NCBI GenBank assembly: GCA_017992475.1
Contig: JAGOOO010000003.1
Location: 1-64,000 of the forward strand
Direction of reading: 5' to 3'
Length of the DNA: 64,000 nucleotides
DNA from: Caldisericia bacterium
GTDB taxonomy: Bacteria; Caldisericota; Caldisericia; JAAYUI01
A program made the translations under genes and the position numbers. The notes beneath the pieces are model-generated. The model was not told the DNA's origin. It was given only the letters and a program-made list of their open reading frames with translations, and made no database searches. Positions 26,252 to 35,649 of the stretch are shown here, in pieces (position 1 is the first letter of the stretch; the number at the start of each line of letters is the position of its first letter).

Positions 26252-29200
26252 ATGAAAAAAATAACTGCAAGGGCGCTTGCGCTTTTGATTGTCATGTCGT
26301 CTGTTTTTGTTTCTGGCCCTGGCGTTGCTGCCAGCTGTGATTGCACAAGGTTCAAGTTCGACCTTGGCAATAACGGGGTTTTCCCTTCTGAGTGTGCGCC
26401 AGAAAACAATGACCTTGTAAAGCGCTGGTCATATATGACAGGAGGTTCTGTTACCTGTGCACCACTCGTTGTCTCTGGAAAGGTTTATGTGGCTTCGTGG
26501 GACAACAAGATGTATTGCCTAGATGCAGAGAAAGGGACTCTCTCCTGGTCAGCAAAGATAGGCGGGGTCCTTAACGGGATATGTTATGATTCAGACAGGG
26601 TTTATGCTTCCTGCACCGACAAAAGGGTCTATTGCCTTGATGCAAAAACTGGGAAGCAGCTCTGGGTTTTTACAATGTCATCCGCAAGCATCTCCAATCC
26701 CCTGGTTTATTTGGGCAAGCTCTATGCAGCCTGCGGCAAAACAAATGACAAGACAAACAAGGGTGATAATTACATTTATTGCCTGGATGCCAAAACGGGA
26801 AAAGCCATCTGGAAGGTAAAAAACCAGGTGGGTTTTGAGGCTTCCCCAGCAATTGCTGGCGGGAAAATTGTCATAGGATCAAACGACAATTGCATGTATT
26901 GTTTTGATGCGACAAATGGCAAACAGCTCTGGAAATCTGCAAGGGTAGGCAGTGAATTTGATGCCCCAGCATCAATATCAGTTGCTTCCGGCAAGATATA
27001 CGCTGGGAACTGGGACAAAAAGCTATACTGCCTCGATTTGAAGACTGGCAAAACTCTCTGGACCTACCTTGCTGGAGGGCCGATACTTACAACACCAACA
27101 ATTGCCGAGGGTAAAATCTATTTCGGCAGTGATGATGGCAACCTATACTGCGTTGACGGATCATCAAAAAAGCTTTCCTGGAAATACAAAACAGACGGAA
27201 AAATCAACAACTCATCACCTGTATATTGTGCAGGGAAGATATATTTTGGCTCCTATGACAATAAGCTCTACTGCCTTGATGCAAAAACTGGCAAGGAGCT
27301 GTCTTCTTTTGAAACAAAGGATGAGGTGTGGTCAACACCTGTAATCTGCAATAAAAAGATCTATTTTGGGTCAAACGACAGCAACGTTTATTGCCTTGAA
27401 GCGCGTGTTGAAAAACCAGTTAAAATGACCATAAAGCCAAAATTTGCCGTGCTGAAACCTGGCCAGAGCATACTTTTTACTGCCACAGTCTACAACAATT
27501 ATGATGAGGTCATGAAAGACCAGAAAATAACCTGGTCTTTGACGGACCCCAAAACCGGAACGCTTGATTATGGCGGTCTCTTTGGTGCCAAATCGCCAGG
27601 GCTGACTGATATTGTTGCCACTTCCGGCCAGCTCTCTGCAAGGGCAAAAGTCTATGTCTATGACGAGGGGCTGAACCTTGAAAAGCAGGGTTGCGACTGG
27701 CCATGTTTTGGCGGTGACCCGAGCAGGACTTCATCCACAGAGGCCGATTGCGGTCCAAAAACCGACAAGCTGAAAATATTGTGGAAATACAATGCAAAAT
27801 CGCCTCTCACCACCCAAGCAATTTCTGTGGATGGGATGGTTTTTGCGGGCGCCCAGGACGGCAAGTTCCATTGCATGGATCTTGAGACGGGCGCAAAGAT
27901 CTGGGAGTTCAAATCGGGGGCGCTTGCCTACACGCCGGTTTACTGGCAGGGAAAACTGTTTGCGCCGTCATTTGACAAGAAACTCTATTGCCTCGACGCA
28001 AAAACTGGCAAAGAGCTCTGGTCTTTTGAGGCTGGCGGAGAGATAAGGACATCGCCAACTATTTATCAGGGAAAGCTTTATTTTGGCTGCGGCAAGGTCC
28101 GTGACGACAACGAAAACAATTCCGGTAAAAACGCCCTGTATTGCCTTGACGTCCTGACTGGCAAGCTAGTATGGGAGAACCCGAACAAGATAGATTTCGA
28201 GTCATCACCGACTGTTGCCGATGGCAAAGTATTTATCGGGTCCAGTGATGACACCTACTACTGCTTTGATGCAAACACAGGCGATATTTTGTGGACAATC
28301 GACAGCAAGAACGATTTTGACGGTGAAACAACATATTTTGATGGCAGGATCTATTTCTCCACATGGGACGGCATTGTAAGGTGTGTTGATCCCCGTTCCG
28401 GTGACGCCATCTGGACGAGTGAAATAGACAAGGCAGTTTTTGGCCCTCTGGCGATAAGGGACGGCAGGATTTTCGCCATTTCCACAAACAAGAGGATGTT
28501 CTGCCTCTCGCTTGTGGATGGCAAGGTGCTTTATGATGTGCCAATGGAAGGCTCATCGTTTTATTCCGTGGCCTGCTACGGGAATAGGGTGGTTCTTGGC
28601 GATACCGGTGGATTGATCAAGTTGCTTGACGCTTCTACAGGCGAGGAAAAATTTGCCTACAATGTAAAAGGCGGGAAGGATTTTGTGTATCCATCAGTTT
28701 GTGGAGGAAAGATACTCTTCACAAACACCGATGGCTTCCTCTACTGCTTTGTTGATGATGACACTGTCGAGCCTGAAAAACCATATCCGGCCAGACTTGT
28801 TGTCCAGCCGAAGGAATCAGTCCTGAAACCAGGCGAGACCCAGCAGTTTACGGCCACGGTTTTTGACCAGTTCGACCAGGAGATGAAAGATATCCAGATA
28901 AGCTGGGAATGCTCTGATGCTGAAATCGGGTCAGTTGACCAGAACGGCCTCTTTACTGCCATCAAGGATGGGGAATGCACCGTAACCGCTACTTACCTTG
29001 AACTTTCTGACACCGGAAAAGTGAAAGTGCTCAAGATCGCAAAACCGGAAGAAGTGACTTGCGAGTGGAGCCAGTACAGGGGCAACCTCCAGAGAAATGG
29101 CGTTGTTCCTGATGGTTGCGGGCCTGACCCGGCAAAGACGGAACTTATCTGGAGCTTTGAAACAGGTGATGACATCTATTCTTCGCCAACCATCTCCGAT

Positions 29201-30091
29201 GGCAGGGTTTTTGTCGGTTCGGACGACAATCATCTCTATTGCCTCGATCTGGCGAGTGGGTCAAAGATATGGGACTTCACCGCTACAGGCAGGGTGTTCT
29301 CTCCGGCAGTCGATTCCGGAAGGGTCTATGCCTGTTCCTATGACAGAAACCTCTACTGCCTGGACGCAAAAACAGGTAACAAGATATGGTCATTTATGTC
29401 CCAGGGCCCAACATTCTCCTCCCCAGTGGTGTGGGAAAACAGGGTATATTTTGGGTCAAAGGACCATTTTATGTACTGCCTTGATGCCACCACAGGGAAA
29501 CTGCTCTGGAAGTTTGAGGCACCCGACCAGGTTGATTCATCGCCTGCGCTCTGGGAAGGCAAGATATATTTTGGATGTGAGGATAAGAGCCTTTATTGCC
29601 TGGACGCGCTAACTGGCAAGAAAATATGGGACTTTAAGACTGGCTATATGATAACCTCAACGCCTGCCATCTGGAATGGAAAGGTCTACATTGGTTCCGA
29701 TGACAAGAAGCTTTATTGCCTGGACGCCCAGACTGGCTCCCAGGTGTGGATGTTTGAGGCAGGCGGTGTCCTCCACTACTCTTCACCTGCGATCTGGAAC
29801 GGGAGGGTGTTTGTGGGTGCGACTGATTCCTTCCTTTATTGCCTGGATTCTGAAACTGGCAAAAAGCTTTGGACGTTCAGGGCGGAAGGGTGGGTAACCA
29901 GCCCGGCAGTTTGTGGTGACAAGGTCTGGTTTGGCAGCCAGGATTATTATTTCTACTGCGTTGATTTCAACACTGGCGAGAAGATATGGTCTTTCAAAAC
30001 AGAAGGAGCCGTTTCATCACCTGCCATTTCAAACGGCCATATACTGGCAGGCTCTTTTGACAACAAACTCTACTGTTTTGGTGCAAAATAA
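26252..30091 (+). CDS. Secreted protein with three 8-bladed PQQ-type propellers and Big2-like domains
   Basis: The 1279-aa protein has a signal peptide (MKKITARALALLIVMSSVFV) and then three propellers of eight blades each. They are separated by two Ig-like domains of the Big_2 kind (LKPGQSILFTATVYNNYDE; LKPGETQQFTATVFDQFDQ), a different linker type from the ASH-like domains of the gene upstream. Module heads include GCDWPCFGGDPSRTSS and CEWSQYRGNLQRNG. Twenty-three of 24 blades carry Cys; the exception reads KLLD. GGAG precedes the ATG by five bases. A TATAGT box also lies only nine bases before the ATG, so the leader may be very short. Ligand and partner are unknown. Confidence 0.88.
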   Translation: MKKITARALALLIVMSSVFVSGPGVAASCDCTRFKFDLGNNGVFPSECAPENNDLVKRWSYMTGGSVTCAPLVVSGKVYVASWDNKMYCLDAEKGTLSWSAKIGGVLNGICYDSDRVYASCTDKRVYCLDAKTGKQLWVFTMSSASISNPLVYLGKLYAACGKTNDKTNKGDNYIYCLDAKTGKAIWKVKNQVGFEASPAIAGGKIVIGSNDNCMYCFDATNGKQLWKSARVGSEFDAPASISVASGKIYAGNWDKKLYCLDLKTGKTLWTYLAGGPILTTPTIAEGKIYFGSDDGNLYCVDGSSKKLSWKYKTDGKINNSSPVYCAGKIYFGSYDNKLYCLDAKTGKELSSFETKDEVWSTPVICNKKIYFGSNDSNVYCLEARVEKPVKMTIKPKFAVLKPGQSILFTATVYNNYDEVMKDQKITWSLTDPKTGTLDYGGLFGAKSPGLTDIVATSGQLSARAKVYVYDEGLNLEKQGCDWPCFGGDPSRTSSTEADCGPKTDKLKILWKYNAKSPLTTQAISVDGMVFAGAQDGKFHCMDLETGAKIWEFKSGALAYTPVYWQGKLFAPSFDKKLYCLDAKTGKELWSFEAGGEIRTSPTIYQGKLYFGCGKVRDDNENNSGKNALYCLDVLTGKLVWENPNKIDFESSPTVADGKVFIGSSDDTYYCFDANTGDILWTIDSKNDFDGETTYFDGRIYFSTWDGIVRCVDPRSGDAIWTSEIDKAVFGPLAIRDGRIFAISTNKRMFCLSLVDGKVLYDVPMEGSSFYSVACYGNRVVLGDTGGLIKLLDASTGEEKFAYNVKGGKDFVYPSVCGGKILFTNTDGFLYCFVDDDTVEPEKPYPARLVVQPKESVLKPGETQQFTATVFDQFDQEMKDIQISWECSDAEIGSVDQNGLFTAIKDGECTVTATYLELSDTGKVKVLKIAKPEEVTCEWSQYRGNLQRNGVVPDGCGPDPAKTELIWSFETGDDIYSSPTISDGRVFVGSDDNHLYCLDLASGSKIWDFTATGRVFSPAVDSGRVYACSYDRNLYCLDAKTGNKIWSFMSQGPTFSSPVVWENRVYFGSKDHFMYCLDATTGKLLWKFEAPDQVDSSPALWEGKIYFGCEDKSLYCLDALTGKKIWDFKTGYMITSTPAIWNGKVYIGSDDKKLYCLDAQTGSQVWMFEAGGVLHYSSPAIWNGRVFVGATDSFLYCLDSETGKKLWTFRAEGWVTSPAVCGDKVWFGSQDYYFYCVDFNTGEKIWSFKTEGAVSSPAISNGHILAGSFDNKLYCFGAK

Positions 30092-30113
30092 CCGGGAACA
30101 CACAAAGCTTCAG

Positions 30114-30149
30114 ATACGTCGAGGGGGAAACCTTCGGCGTATTTTTGTT
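30114..30149 (+). terminator. Terminator after the second propeller gene
   Basis: ATACG pairs with CGTAT, and the stem continues through TCGAGG against CCTTCGG with a G-T pair. A short GA-rich loop and a T-rich tail (TTTTTGTTT) complete it. Confidence 0.75.
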
Positions 30150-30258
30150 TATAACAATTTGTGCATAAATATGGGATTTCTTTATTTTGATTGGAGAAAA
30201 CACTGTAATTTTAATGTAGATTTTTCAATAAATTGACCTTGTCCAAGTCTGCGTTCAA

Positions 30259-30287
30259 TTGATTGATTTAATTTATTGTGCTAATAT
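30259..30287 (+). promoter_or_regulatory. Promoter placing the transcript start at the ATG (leaderless)
   Basis: TTGATT, a 17-base spacer and TAATAT are followed by only seven bases (CTCTCTC) before the ATG at 30295. There is no purine-rich ribosome-binding site in that interval. Confidence 0.65.
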
Positions 30288-30294
30288 CTCTCTC

Positions 30295-32427
30295 ATGAAA
30301 TCCAGACTGATTACAGCAATGTTGGCTATTATACTAGCTCTCCAGATGCCTGTTTTTGCCATGGCCGAAGAAGGAAAATGCGATGATTGGGTAATGTTTA
30401 ACCATGATCCTTCGAGGTCTTGTCTGACAACGAACCAGGCGGCACCGCCGCTTCTTGTTGGAGAGGCCTACAAGGCCACGGCCGCCATTCACAGCTCAAT
30501 TGCAATGACCGACAGGTACAGCGTGGTTGGTTCTGATGACATGAGGATATATTGCTACGACACTCACTCATTCAGGATAAGGTGGAACTATCTGACTGGA
30601 AACAAGGTCCGCTCGTCACCAACAATTTTTGGAGAAGTAACAATCTGTGGCTCGGATGACGGCTACCTCTATTGCCTGAACCTTGAAACTGGAAATGAAG
30701 TCTGGAAATTCAAAACTGGCGATATCATAAGATCGTCACCCCTTGTTGTTAACGGGAAGGTCTATTTTGCATCAAGGGACATGAAGGTTTATTGCCTTGA
30801 CGTCCTTTCTGGCCAGAAAGTCTGGGCATTCCATACGGGTGCTTTTGTTGATGCCTCGCCGACCTACAATGAGCACAATAAGACTATCCTCATCGGTTCA
30901 TATTCAAAGAAGCTTTATTGCCTCAATGCCGAAAATGGCAGGCTGACCTGGGAATTTGAGACCCCTTCTGAGGTTTTTGCGGCCTGTTCTGTCAGAAACG
31001 AAAAGATATTTTTTGGCACAGATGGCGGTCAGTTCTATTGTCTGTCCGATGATGGCAGGCAGATCTGGAAGATAGATGTTGGTGCCCACGTCTGGGCAAC
31101 GCCAGCACTTGTTGAAGACAAACTCATAATTCCAACTGGATACGACAAGATGGTCCGTTGCCTCTACCAGGATACCGGCGAGGAAGTCTGGAATTTCAGG
31201 ACGGAAAACTGGAACTACTCCTCCCCGGCTGTCGGCGGAAAATACGTTTTCTTTGGGTCGGATGACCAGAATCTCTACTGTCTGTACTGGAAAACGGGCC
31301 AACTCGCCTGGAAGGGCAATCTTGGATACATTATTGAGGCGTCGCCTGTAATCTACTGCGAGGCAGTTTATGTTGGCACATGGGGTGGAACGGTTCAAGT
31401 TTTCCAGCCGGGGCCAATCCTTGAGGTTGAGCCGCAAGAAATTGATTTTGGTATTGTGACCCATGGAACAACACCTTTCAGGGACATCATCATCAGGAAT
31501 GCCAGAAAAGATCAGTTCCAGACGAAGCTCGAAGGAAAAATGGTTACTGATGAGAAACATCTTTCTTTCAGTGCGACCGAATTTTTTGATATAAGCAATG
31601 GTTCTGAGCAAAAAATCAGGGTAACACTCGATCCCGGTGGGCTTGATTATGGTAATCACCAGGCTTTGCTCAAGATATCTTCAAACGGTGGTGAGTTCAC
31701 CATGATAATCAGGTGGCGCATTGTTTCACCAGCACCACCATGCCTGAATGTTTCTCCATCCGAACTCAATTTTGGGTTCATCAAAAGGGGTGAGGAAGTC
31801 TCAAAGACGCTGACCCTTTCTTTTGATACCGATGAGGAAGTCTCCGGCATAGTGATGGGTGAAGACAGGTGGATTGATGTAGAACCAGTCTCTTTCACCT
31901 CGATAAATCGCAAGTTCCTTCTAAAGGTCACACTCAATGGCAGTAGAATACCGGCAGGCAACGAGGCCCAGGGAAGGATTGTCATTGCCACGAAAAATGA
32001 TGTTTGCCAGCAGGTTTCCGTCATGGTAAAGGTCGAAACCGAGCCCAGGATAGAGATCTCAATGGTCATTGGCGACAACACGGCTTTTGTAAATGGCAGG
32101 CCTGTTGACATGGACGTTGCCCCGTACATAACGAGTAAGGGCAGGACGATGGTCCCGATAAGGTTTATCTCCGAGACCTTTGGTGCCGACGTCAAATGGA
32201 TTGCCGACAAGAAAGAGATACAGATAAACAGGTTTGACAATAGGGTCAAGCTCTGGGTAGGTCGTCCTGAAATGGACGTCAATGATCTCATAAAAGCCAT
32301 CCCCTCCCCGCCAGAGATAAAAGACGGCAGGACAATGGTTCCTTTCAGGGCAATAGCCGAGGCCTTTGGCGCCGATGTAGTGTGGATTGCCGAGACAAAA
32401 ACAGTGAGGATGGTCTTCAACCCATGA
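30295..32427 (+). CDS. Secreted propeller protein with two ASH-like domains and a copper-amine-oxidase-N-type C-terminus
   Basis: The 710-aa protein starts at an ATG with no ribosome-binding site, seven bases behind a -10 box. A signal peptide (LITAMLAIILALQMPVFAMA) leads to one eight-bladed PQQ-type propeller; seven of eight blades have the Cys. Two Ig-like domains follow (VEPQEIDFGIVTHG; VSPSELNFGFIKRG). The last ~120 residues form a two-lobed CuAO_N1 domain (KGRTMVPIRFISETFGADV and DGRTMVPFRAIAEAFGADV). The same domain ends the giant protein at 38263-45087, so it may be a shared wall or complex-binding module; that is inference. Its stop overlaps the next start as ATGA. Confidence 0.88.
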   Translation: MKSRLITAMLAIILALQMPVFAMAEEGKCDDWVMFNHDPSRSCLTTNQAAPPLLVGEAYKATAAIHSSIAMTDRYSVVGSDDMRIYCYDTHSFRIRWNYLTGNKVRSSPTIFGEVTICGSDDGYLYCLNLETGNEVWKFKTGDIIRSSPLVVNGKVYFASRDMKVYCLDVLSGQKVWAFHTGAFVDASPTYNEHNKTILIGSYSKKLYCLNAENGRLTWEFETPSEVFAACSVRNEKIFFGTDGGQFYCLSDDGRQIWKIDVGAHVWATPALVEDKLIIPTGYDKMVRCLYQDTGEEVWNFRTENWNYSSPAVGGKYVFFGSDDQNLYCLYWKTGQLAWKGNLGYIIEASPVIYCEAVYVGTWGGTVQVFQPGPILEVEPQEIDFGIVTHGTTPFRDIIIRNARKDQFQTKLEGKMVTDEKHLSFSATEFFDISNGSEQKIRVTLDPGGLDYGNHQALLKISSNGGEFTMIIRWRIVSPAPPCLNVSPSELNFGFIKRGEEVSKTLTLSFDTDEEVSGIVMGEDRWIDVEPVSFTSINRKFLLKVTLNGSRIPAGNEAQGRIVIATKNDVCQQVSVMVKVETEPRIEISMVIGDNTAFVNGRPVDMDVAPYITSKGRTMVPIRFISETFGADVKWIADKKEIQINRFDNRVKLWVGRPEMDVNDLIKAIPSPPEIKDGRTMVPFRAIAEAFGADVVWIAETKTVRMVFNP

Positions 32428-33614
32428 CCCTTGCCAATGCGCTCTCGTGGACAAGCGGGCGCGCAAATGGTGATGCAATAAAGGCCCTTCTTTCTGCGTC
32501 CGCCTGGCTCTCTCAATCAGGCATCCAGGAGCAGGAAGGGCCCCATGCTGGTGGATTTTACGGCTGGTATTCAACACTTGAGCACTGCCATTCCATCATG
32601 TTTTCTACCACCACTGGAAATGCAATCACCTGCATGCTTTTTCTGGACAGGATGTTGCCGGGCTGGCCGAGGCAAAACCCGACAGAACAGGCGGCCTTTT
32701 GGTTGCTTGACAAGGCATGGGTGGCTGATGAGGGTGGGTTTATGGTGGGCATCAATCCCCAAAATGACTCCCAGATCAGGCAAATAAAAACGCTTGATGT
32801 GGCAATGATCCTGAATGCTTTTGTGCATCTGCATTATGAAACTGACAACTCTTTTTGCCTTTCTGTGGCTTCAAAGGCAGTTGACTTCATAACCCAGCGC
32901 ATGATGGGGCCAAACGGCGTTCCTTATCCTCTCCTTGATGTTGACAGCGCAACAGTCATACAGGACACATCGAACTGGCGTGCCGACATCCAGCCGTACC
33001 TAGCAAAAATTGCTATAGGGCTCATGAACTACGCGCAGGCAATAAGGTCTGAAAGGGCCAGAACGCATGCAATAAGGTTGCTTGACTGGGCGTGTCAGAG
33101 CGCAGAGGAAAAGCAGGAAGGGGCAATAACCTCAACTGGAAGATCGGTCCATCTGCTTCCAACAATGCATGCTGTTGACGCACTCCTTGTTGGTTCGGTG
33201 ATGCTGGACAGGCAGAGGATGCTTGAAGCTGCACTGAAGACATGGCGTTTTGTTGCAGACTGCCAGCTCCAGGATGGCGGTTTCCCGATGCTCGTGGGCG
33301 AGGGCGAGAACTACGAAAGGGCCGATGTGTGTGCCCATTTCATCAGGGCCGGAAGGCTCATCGAGGCCCTGGGGATGCTTCCGGAGGGCTACTGCCTGAA
33401 AATAGACAAGGCAACAAAAAGGCTTTGCGGGGAGCTTGCCAACAGGCAACCAGACCCAAAGATGTTTGGAGCATTCAACCATTCTGGTGCAGAACGCCCT
33501 GATTTGCAGGACGCCAACACCCAGGCCACGATGGTTGCCATTCAGGCGCTATCGCTTGAGGCAGGCATGCCGAATGCGGCCTCTGCGATTGCCAGAGATA
33601 TGCTGATTGTGTGA
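32424..33614 (+). CDS. Alpha/alpha-toroid-like protein of unknown function
   Basis: This 396-aa protein starts at the ATG that overlaps the upstream stop by four bases, so it is translationally coupled to the propeller/CuAO protein. No signal peptide is visible. Repeated helical pairs carry GG-aromatic turns (HAGGFYGWYS, ADEGGFMVG, LQDGGFPML), as in six-hairpin or terpene-cyclase-like toroids and glycan-processing enzymes. I see neither a DXDD cyclase motif nor a convincing catalytic pair. The protein is probably cytoplasmic, which is surprising for a partner of a secreted protein. Confidence 0.5.
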   Translation: MTLANALSWTSGRANGDAIKALLSASAWLSQSGIQEQEGPHAGGFYGWYSTLEHCHSIMFSTTTGNAITCMLFLDRMLPGWPRQNPTEQAAFWLLDKAWVADEGGFMVGINPQNDSQIRQIKTLDVAMILNAFVHLHYETDNSFCLSVASKAVDFITQRMMGPNGVPYPLLDVDSATVIQDTSNWRADIQPYLAKIAIGLMNYAQAIRSERARTHAIRLLDWACQSAEEKQEGAITSTGRSVHLLPTMHAVDALLVGSVMLDRQRMLEAALKTWRFVADCQLQDGGFPMLVGEGENYERADVCAHFIRAGRLIEALGMLPEGYCLKIDKATKRLCGELANRQPDPKMFGAFNHSGAERPDLQDANTQATMVAIQALSLEAGMPNAASAIARDMLIV

Positions 33615-33758
33615 TGTTTAGTCGATAACCCCGAAATATATAGATTTTTTCAACACTCTCGAACAACATCATTACAAAAATATACAAAAACCCCTTCTTC
33701 TCTGCTATAATTCTTGACTGGTTCTGAGCAGATAAAAAGTTTTTCTGGGGGTTGCTTA

Positions 33759-35093
33759 ATGAAGAAAATGGCCAGAGTTTTTTATGCAATAGGTCTGATT
33801 TTGGTGTTCTTTGTCGGTTGCGGGGCCTCAAACGAGGGGATAGGGCAGATTACGCCACAGGGAGAGAAACGTTTTTATACCCTTGGCTATGGCGATGACT
33901 GGGAAACCCAGATGAGAAAAAGAGAGATTATCATCTATTCCGCCCCGCTTGACTGGAGTGATTTCACGTCGGCATTTAAGGTAAAGTTGCCAAGAATCAG
34001 GGACCCTTACATGGAGGGCCTGCTAAAATACACTGTGGCGACAAATTTTGGCAGTGCATTTTATTTCTATCTGGAGGGTCCGCACACATGTAGCCTGGAG
34101 GGGCTTTCACCTGACAAACAATGGGCCCTCCTTTCTGCAGGGACCGGGTTTTACTTTGAAATACCACACAAAGAAGACGGTAAATTGCTAAAAGAAATAT
34201 CGGCCAAATATACCATTTTGTATAACCTGAAAAACGGTTCATCAAAAAAACTTGGTGCCAGATATAGAAAATCTTTTTACCATGATGATCTTGGGGAGCT
34301 GGTAAAAGAAAGTGGTGTTCTTTACTTTCCTGTTTATTGGGGGGAAAAAGAATTGTTGCTTGTTGAACAGACAAAAGAAAACAAATTCTTTGGCACCAGT
34401 GGAAAATATTGCGACCCAAGGGTTGTGACAATGGACCTTACTCATGCACAGGTGCCTTATGCCCATGCCCGTGGAGTCAGACTTTCCCTGGACGATCTAA
34501 GCATTACCACAACGGATAGAGTGAAACCCATTAGACCATGGGTCACGTTTGCCGATCAAACCACCGGCATTGTTGGCTATGTTGGGCCCTATGACAAAAC
34601 ATACCCGGAAAGTAGTGATATACCAAACATCACAAATGTAAATTGTGAACGCAATACATATGCTATTGCTGACATGAGTGGTAAAAAAATATGGATATTC
34701 CAGGAAAAGTTGAAAAATTTTGAAGATAGTGAATATAAAACCTGTGAATATGCAATAGTTTCAACTTCGAAAGATTCTGTTTTTATCTTTGCCGGTTACA
34801 TGAAACCAGGTTTTGGGGAGGCAGTTGCACCAAGATACAGGAATTATTTGCTCAGGCTGGACATGAACAGTGGTGAAGTGAAAAAAATAAAAGAGTTTGA
34901 TCAAAATACGTTTTCTGATGGCTGTTTCATAAGAGCTTCTCATCCGGACAAGGCTTATATTTTTGCAGGTGTCCACAATGAAACAAAAACAAAAGTCGAA
35001 AGAGTATTGATGGAATATCTGGACGGCAAGCTCTTCAAGGTGCAACCCAAAAATGAAATACCGAGGATTGGAGAGGATTACTATATCAGGTAA
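33759..35093 (+). CDS. Envelope lipoprotein, propeller-like, function unknown
   Basis: The 444-aa protein begins with a lipoprotein signal peptide (KKMARVFYAIGLILVFFVGC), with Cys in a V-G-C lipobox. The rest is beta-rich with repeated aromatic strands and no catalytic motif (for example GIVGYVGPYDKTYPESSD; EYAIVSTSKDSVFIFAGY), consistent with a degenerate beta-propeller. TATAAT lies at 33706-33711 and GGGGG precedes the start. It resembles, in style, the lipoprotein at 50036-51355. No close family is recognised. Confidence 0.65.
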   Translation: MKKMARVFYAIGLILVFFVGCGASNEGIGQITPQGEKRFYTLGYGDDWETQMRKREIIIYSAPLDWSDFTSAFKVKLPRIRDPYMEGLLKYTVATNFGSAFYFYLEGPHTCSLEGLSPDKQWALLSAGTGFYFEIPHKEDGKLLKEISAKYTILYNLKNGSSKKLGARYRKSFYHDDLGELVKESGVLYFPVYWGEKELLLVEQTKENKFFGTSGKYCDPRVVTMDLTHAQVPYAHARGVRLSLDDLSITTTDRVKPIRPWVTFADQTTGIVGYVGPYDKTYPESSDIPNITNVNCERNTYAIADMSGKKIWIFQEKLKNFEDSEYKTCEYAIVSTSKDSVFIFAGYMKPGFGEAVAPRYRNYLLRLDMNSGEVKKIKEFDQNTFSDGCFIRASHPDKAYIFAGVHNETKTKVERVLMEYLDGKLFKVQPKNEIPRIGEDYYIR

Positions 35094-35189
35094 TTAGGAT
35101 GTTTGGAATGGACAGACCCAATTCTCTTTAATCGACTATAAGTCAGCTATTTTCTACATTTTTTTACACGAAACCATTCCTTAATCTTA

Positions 35190-35222
35190 TACTATTGACT
35201 GTAGTACTATTGATTGTAAAAT
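35190..35222 (+). promoter_or_regulatory. BlaI-type promoter/operator with two tandem 15-base repeats
   Basis: TACTATTGACTGTAG (35190-35204) and TACTATTGATTGTAA (35205-35219) are adjacent and match at 13 of 15 bases. They contain the TGTA half-site of BlaI/MecI operators. The promoter TTGACT-16-TAAAAT (35195-35222) lies within them, so a repressor bound here would block RNA polymerase. The -10 box is ten bases before the ATG, with no ribosome-binding site. Confidence 0.6.
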
Positions 35223-35232
35223 ACCCACCATC

Positions 35233-35649
35233 ATGGAAGACAAAGTTATAAGGATAACGTCAAACAGGATCGGTGCAGGGTTGGTTCTCGGCTCCCTGGA
35301 GTATGAGGTCTACAAGGCCTGCTGTGCCATCGGAAAGGCGACTGTAAGGGAAATAGTAGACCACCTTTCGACCGATCATGCCTACACGACCATAATGACA
35401 ACCTGCGACAGACTCTCCAAGAAGGGTGTCCTGAAAAGGGAAAAATGTGGCAAGAGTTATGTTTACATGCCATCAGTCACCCAGGAAGAGATGGACGTTA
35501 AAAGCACGTGCAAGGTGCTTAACTCGGTCATTGGCAGCCTTACCGAGCCTGTCATGGCAAATTTTCTGGAAATGCTTGAGAATTCGGACTCGAACAAATT
35601 GGACATGCTTGAGCGTATGATAAAGGAGAGGAAACAAAATGGAAAATAG
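35233..35649 (+). CDS. BlaI/MecI/CopY-family transcriptional repressor
   Basis: This 138-aa protein has an N-terminal winged helix (LGSLEYEVYKACC, ATVREIVDHL, YTTIMTTCDRLSKKGVLKREK) and a helical dimerisation tail, both typical of BlaI. The family represses envelope-stress or beta-lactam-response operons and is removed by proteolysis. It overlaps the M56 peptidase gene by 11 bp, the classic repressor-sensor pairing. Tandem repeats in its own promoter suggest autoregulation. Confidence 0.9.
   Translation: MEDKVIRITSNRIGAGLVLGSLEYEVYKACCAIGKATVREIVDHLSTDHAYTTIMTTCDRLSKKGVLKREKCGKSYVYMPSVTQEEMDVKSTCKVLNSVIGSLTEPVMANFLEMLENSDSNKLDMLERMIKERKQNGK

Noticed and set aside
26237-26252. Leaderless promoter for the gene at 26252
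   Set aside because: TATAGT is well placed, but the -35 is poor and GGAG offers a normal ribosome-binding site.
21791-30091. PQQ-dependent dehydrogenases
   Set aside because: Only the blade repeats are present; no quinoprotein catalytic residues or adjacent Cys-Cys disulfide ring are seen, and blades are linked by Ig-like domains.
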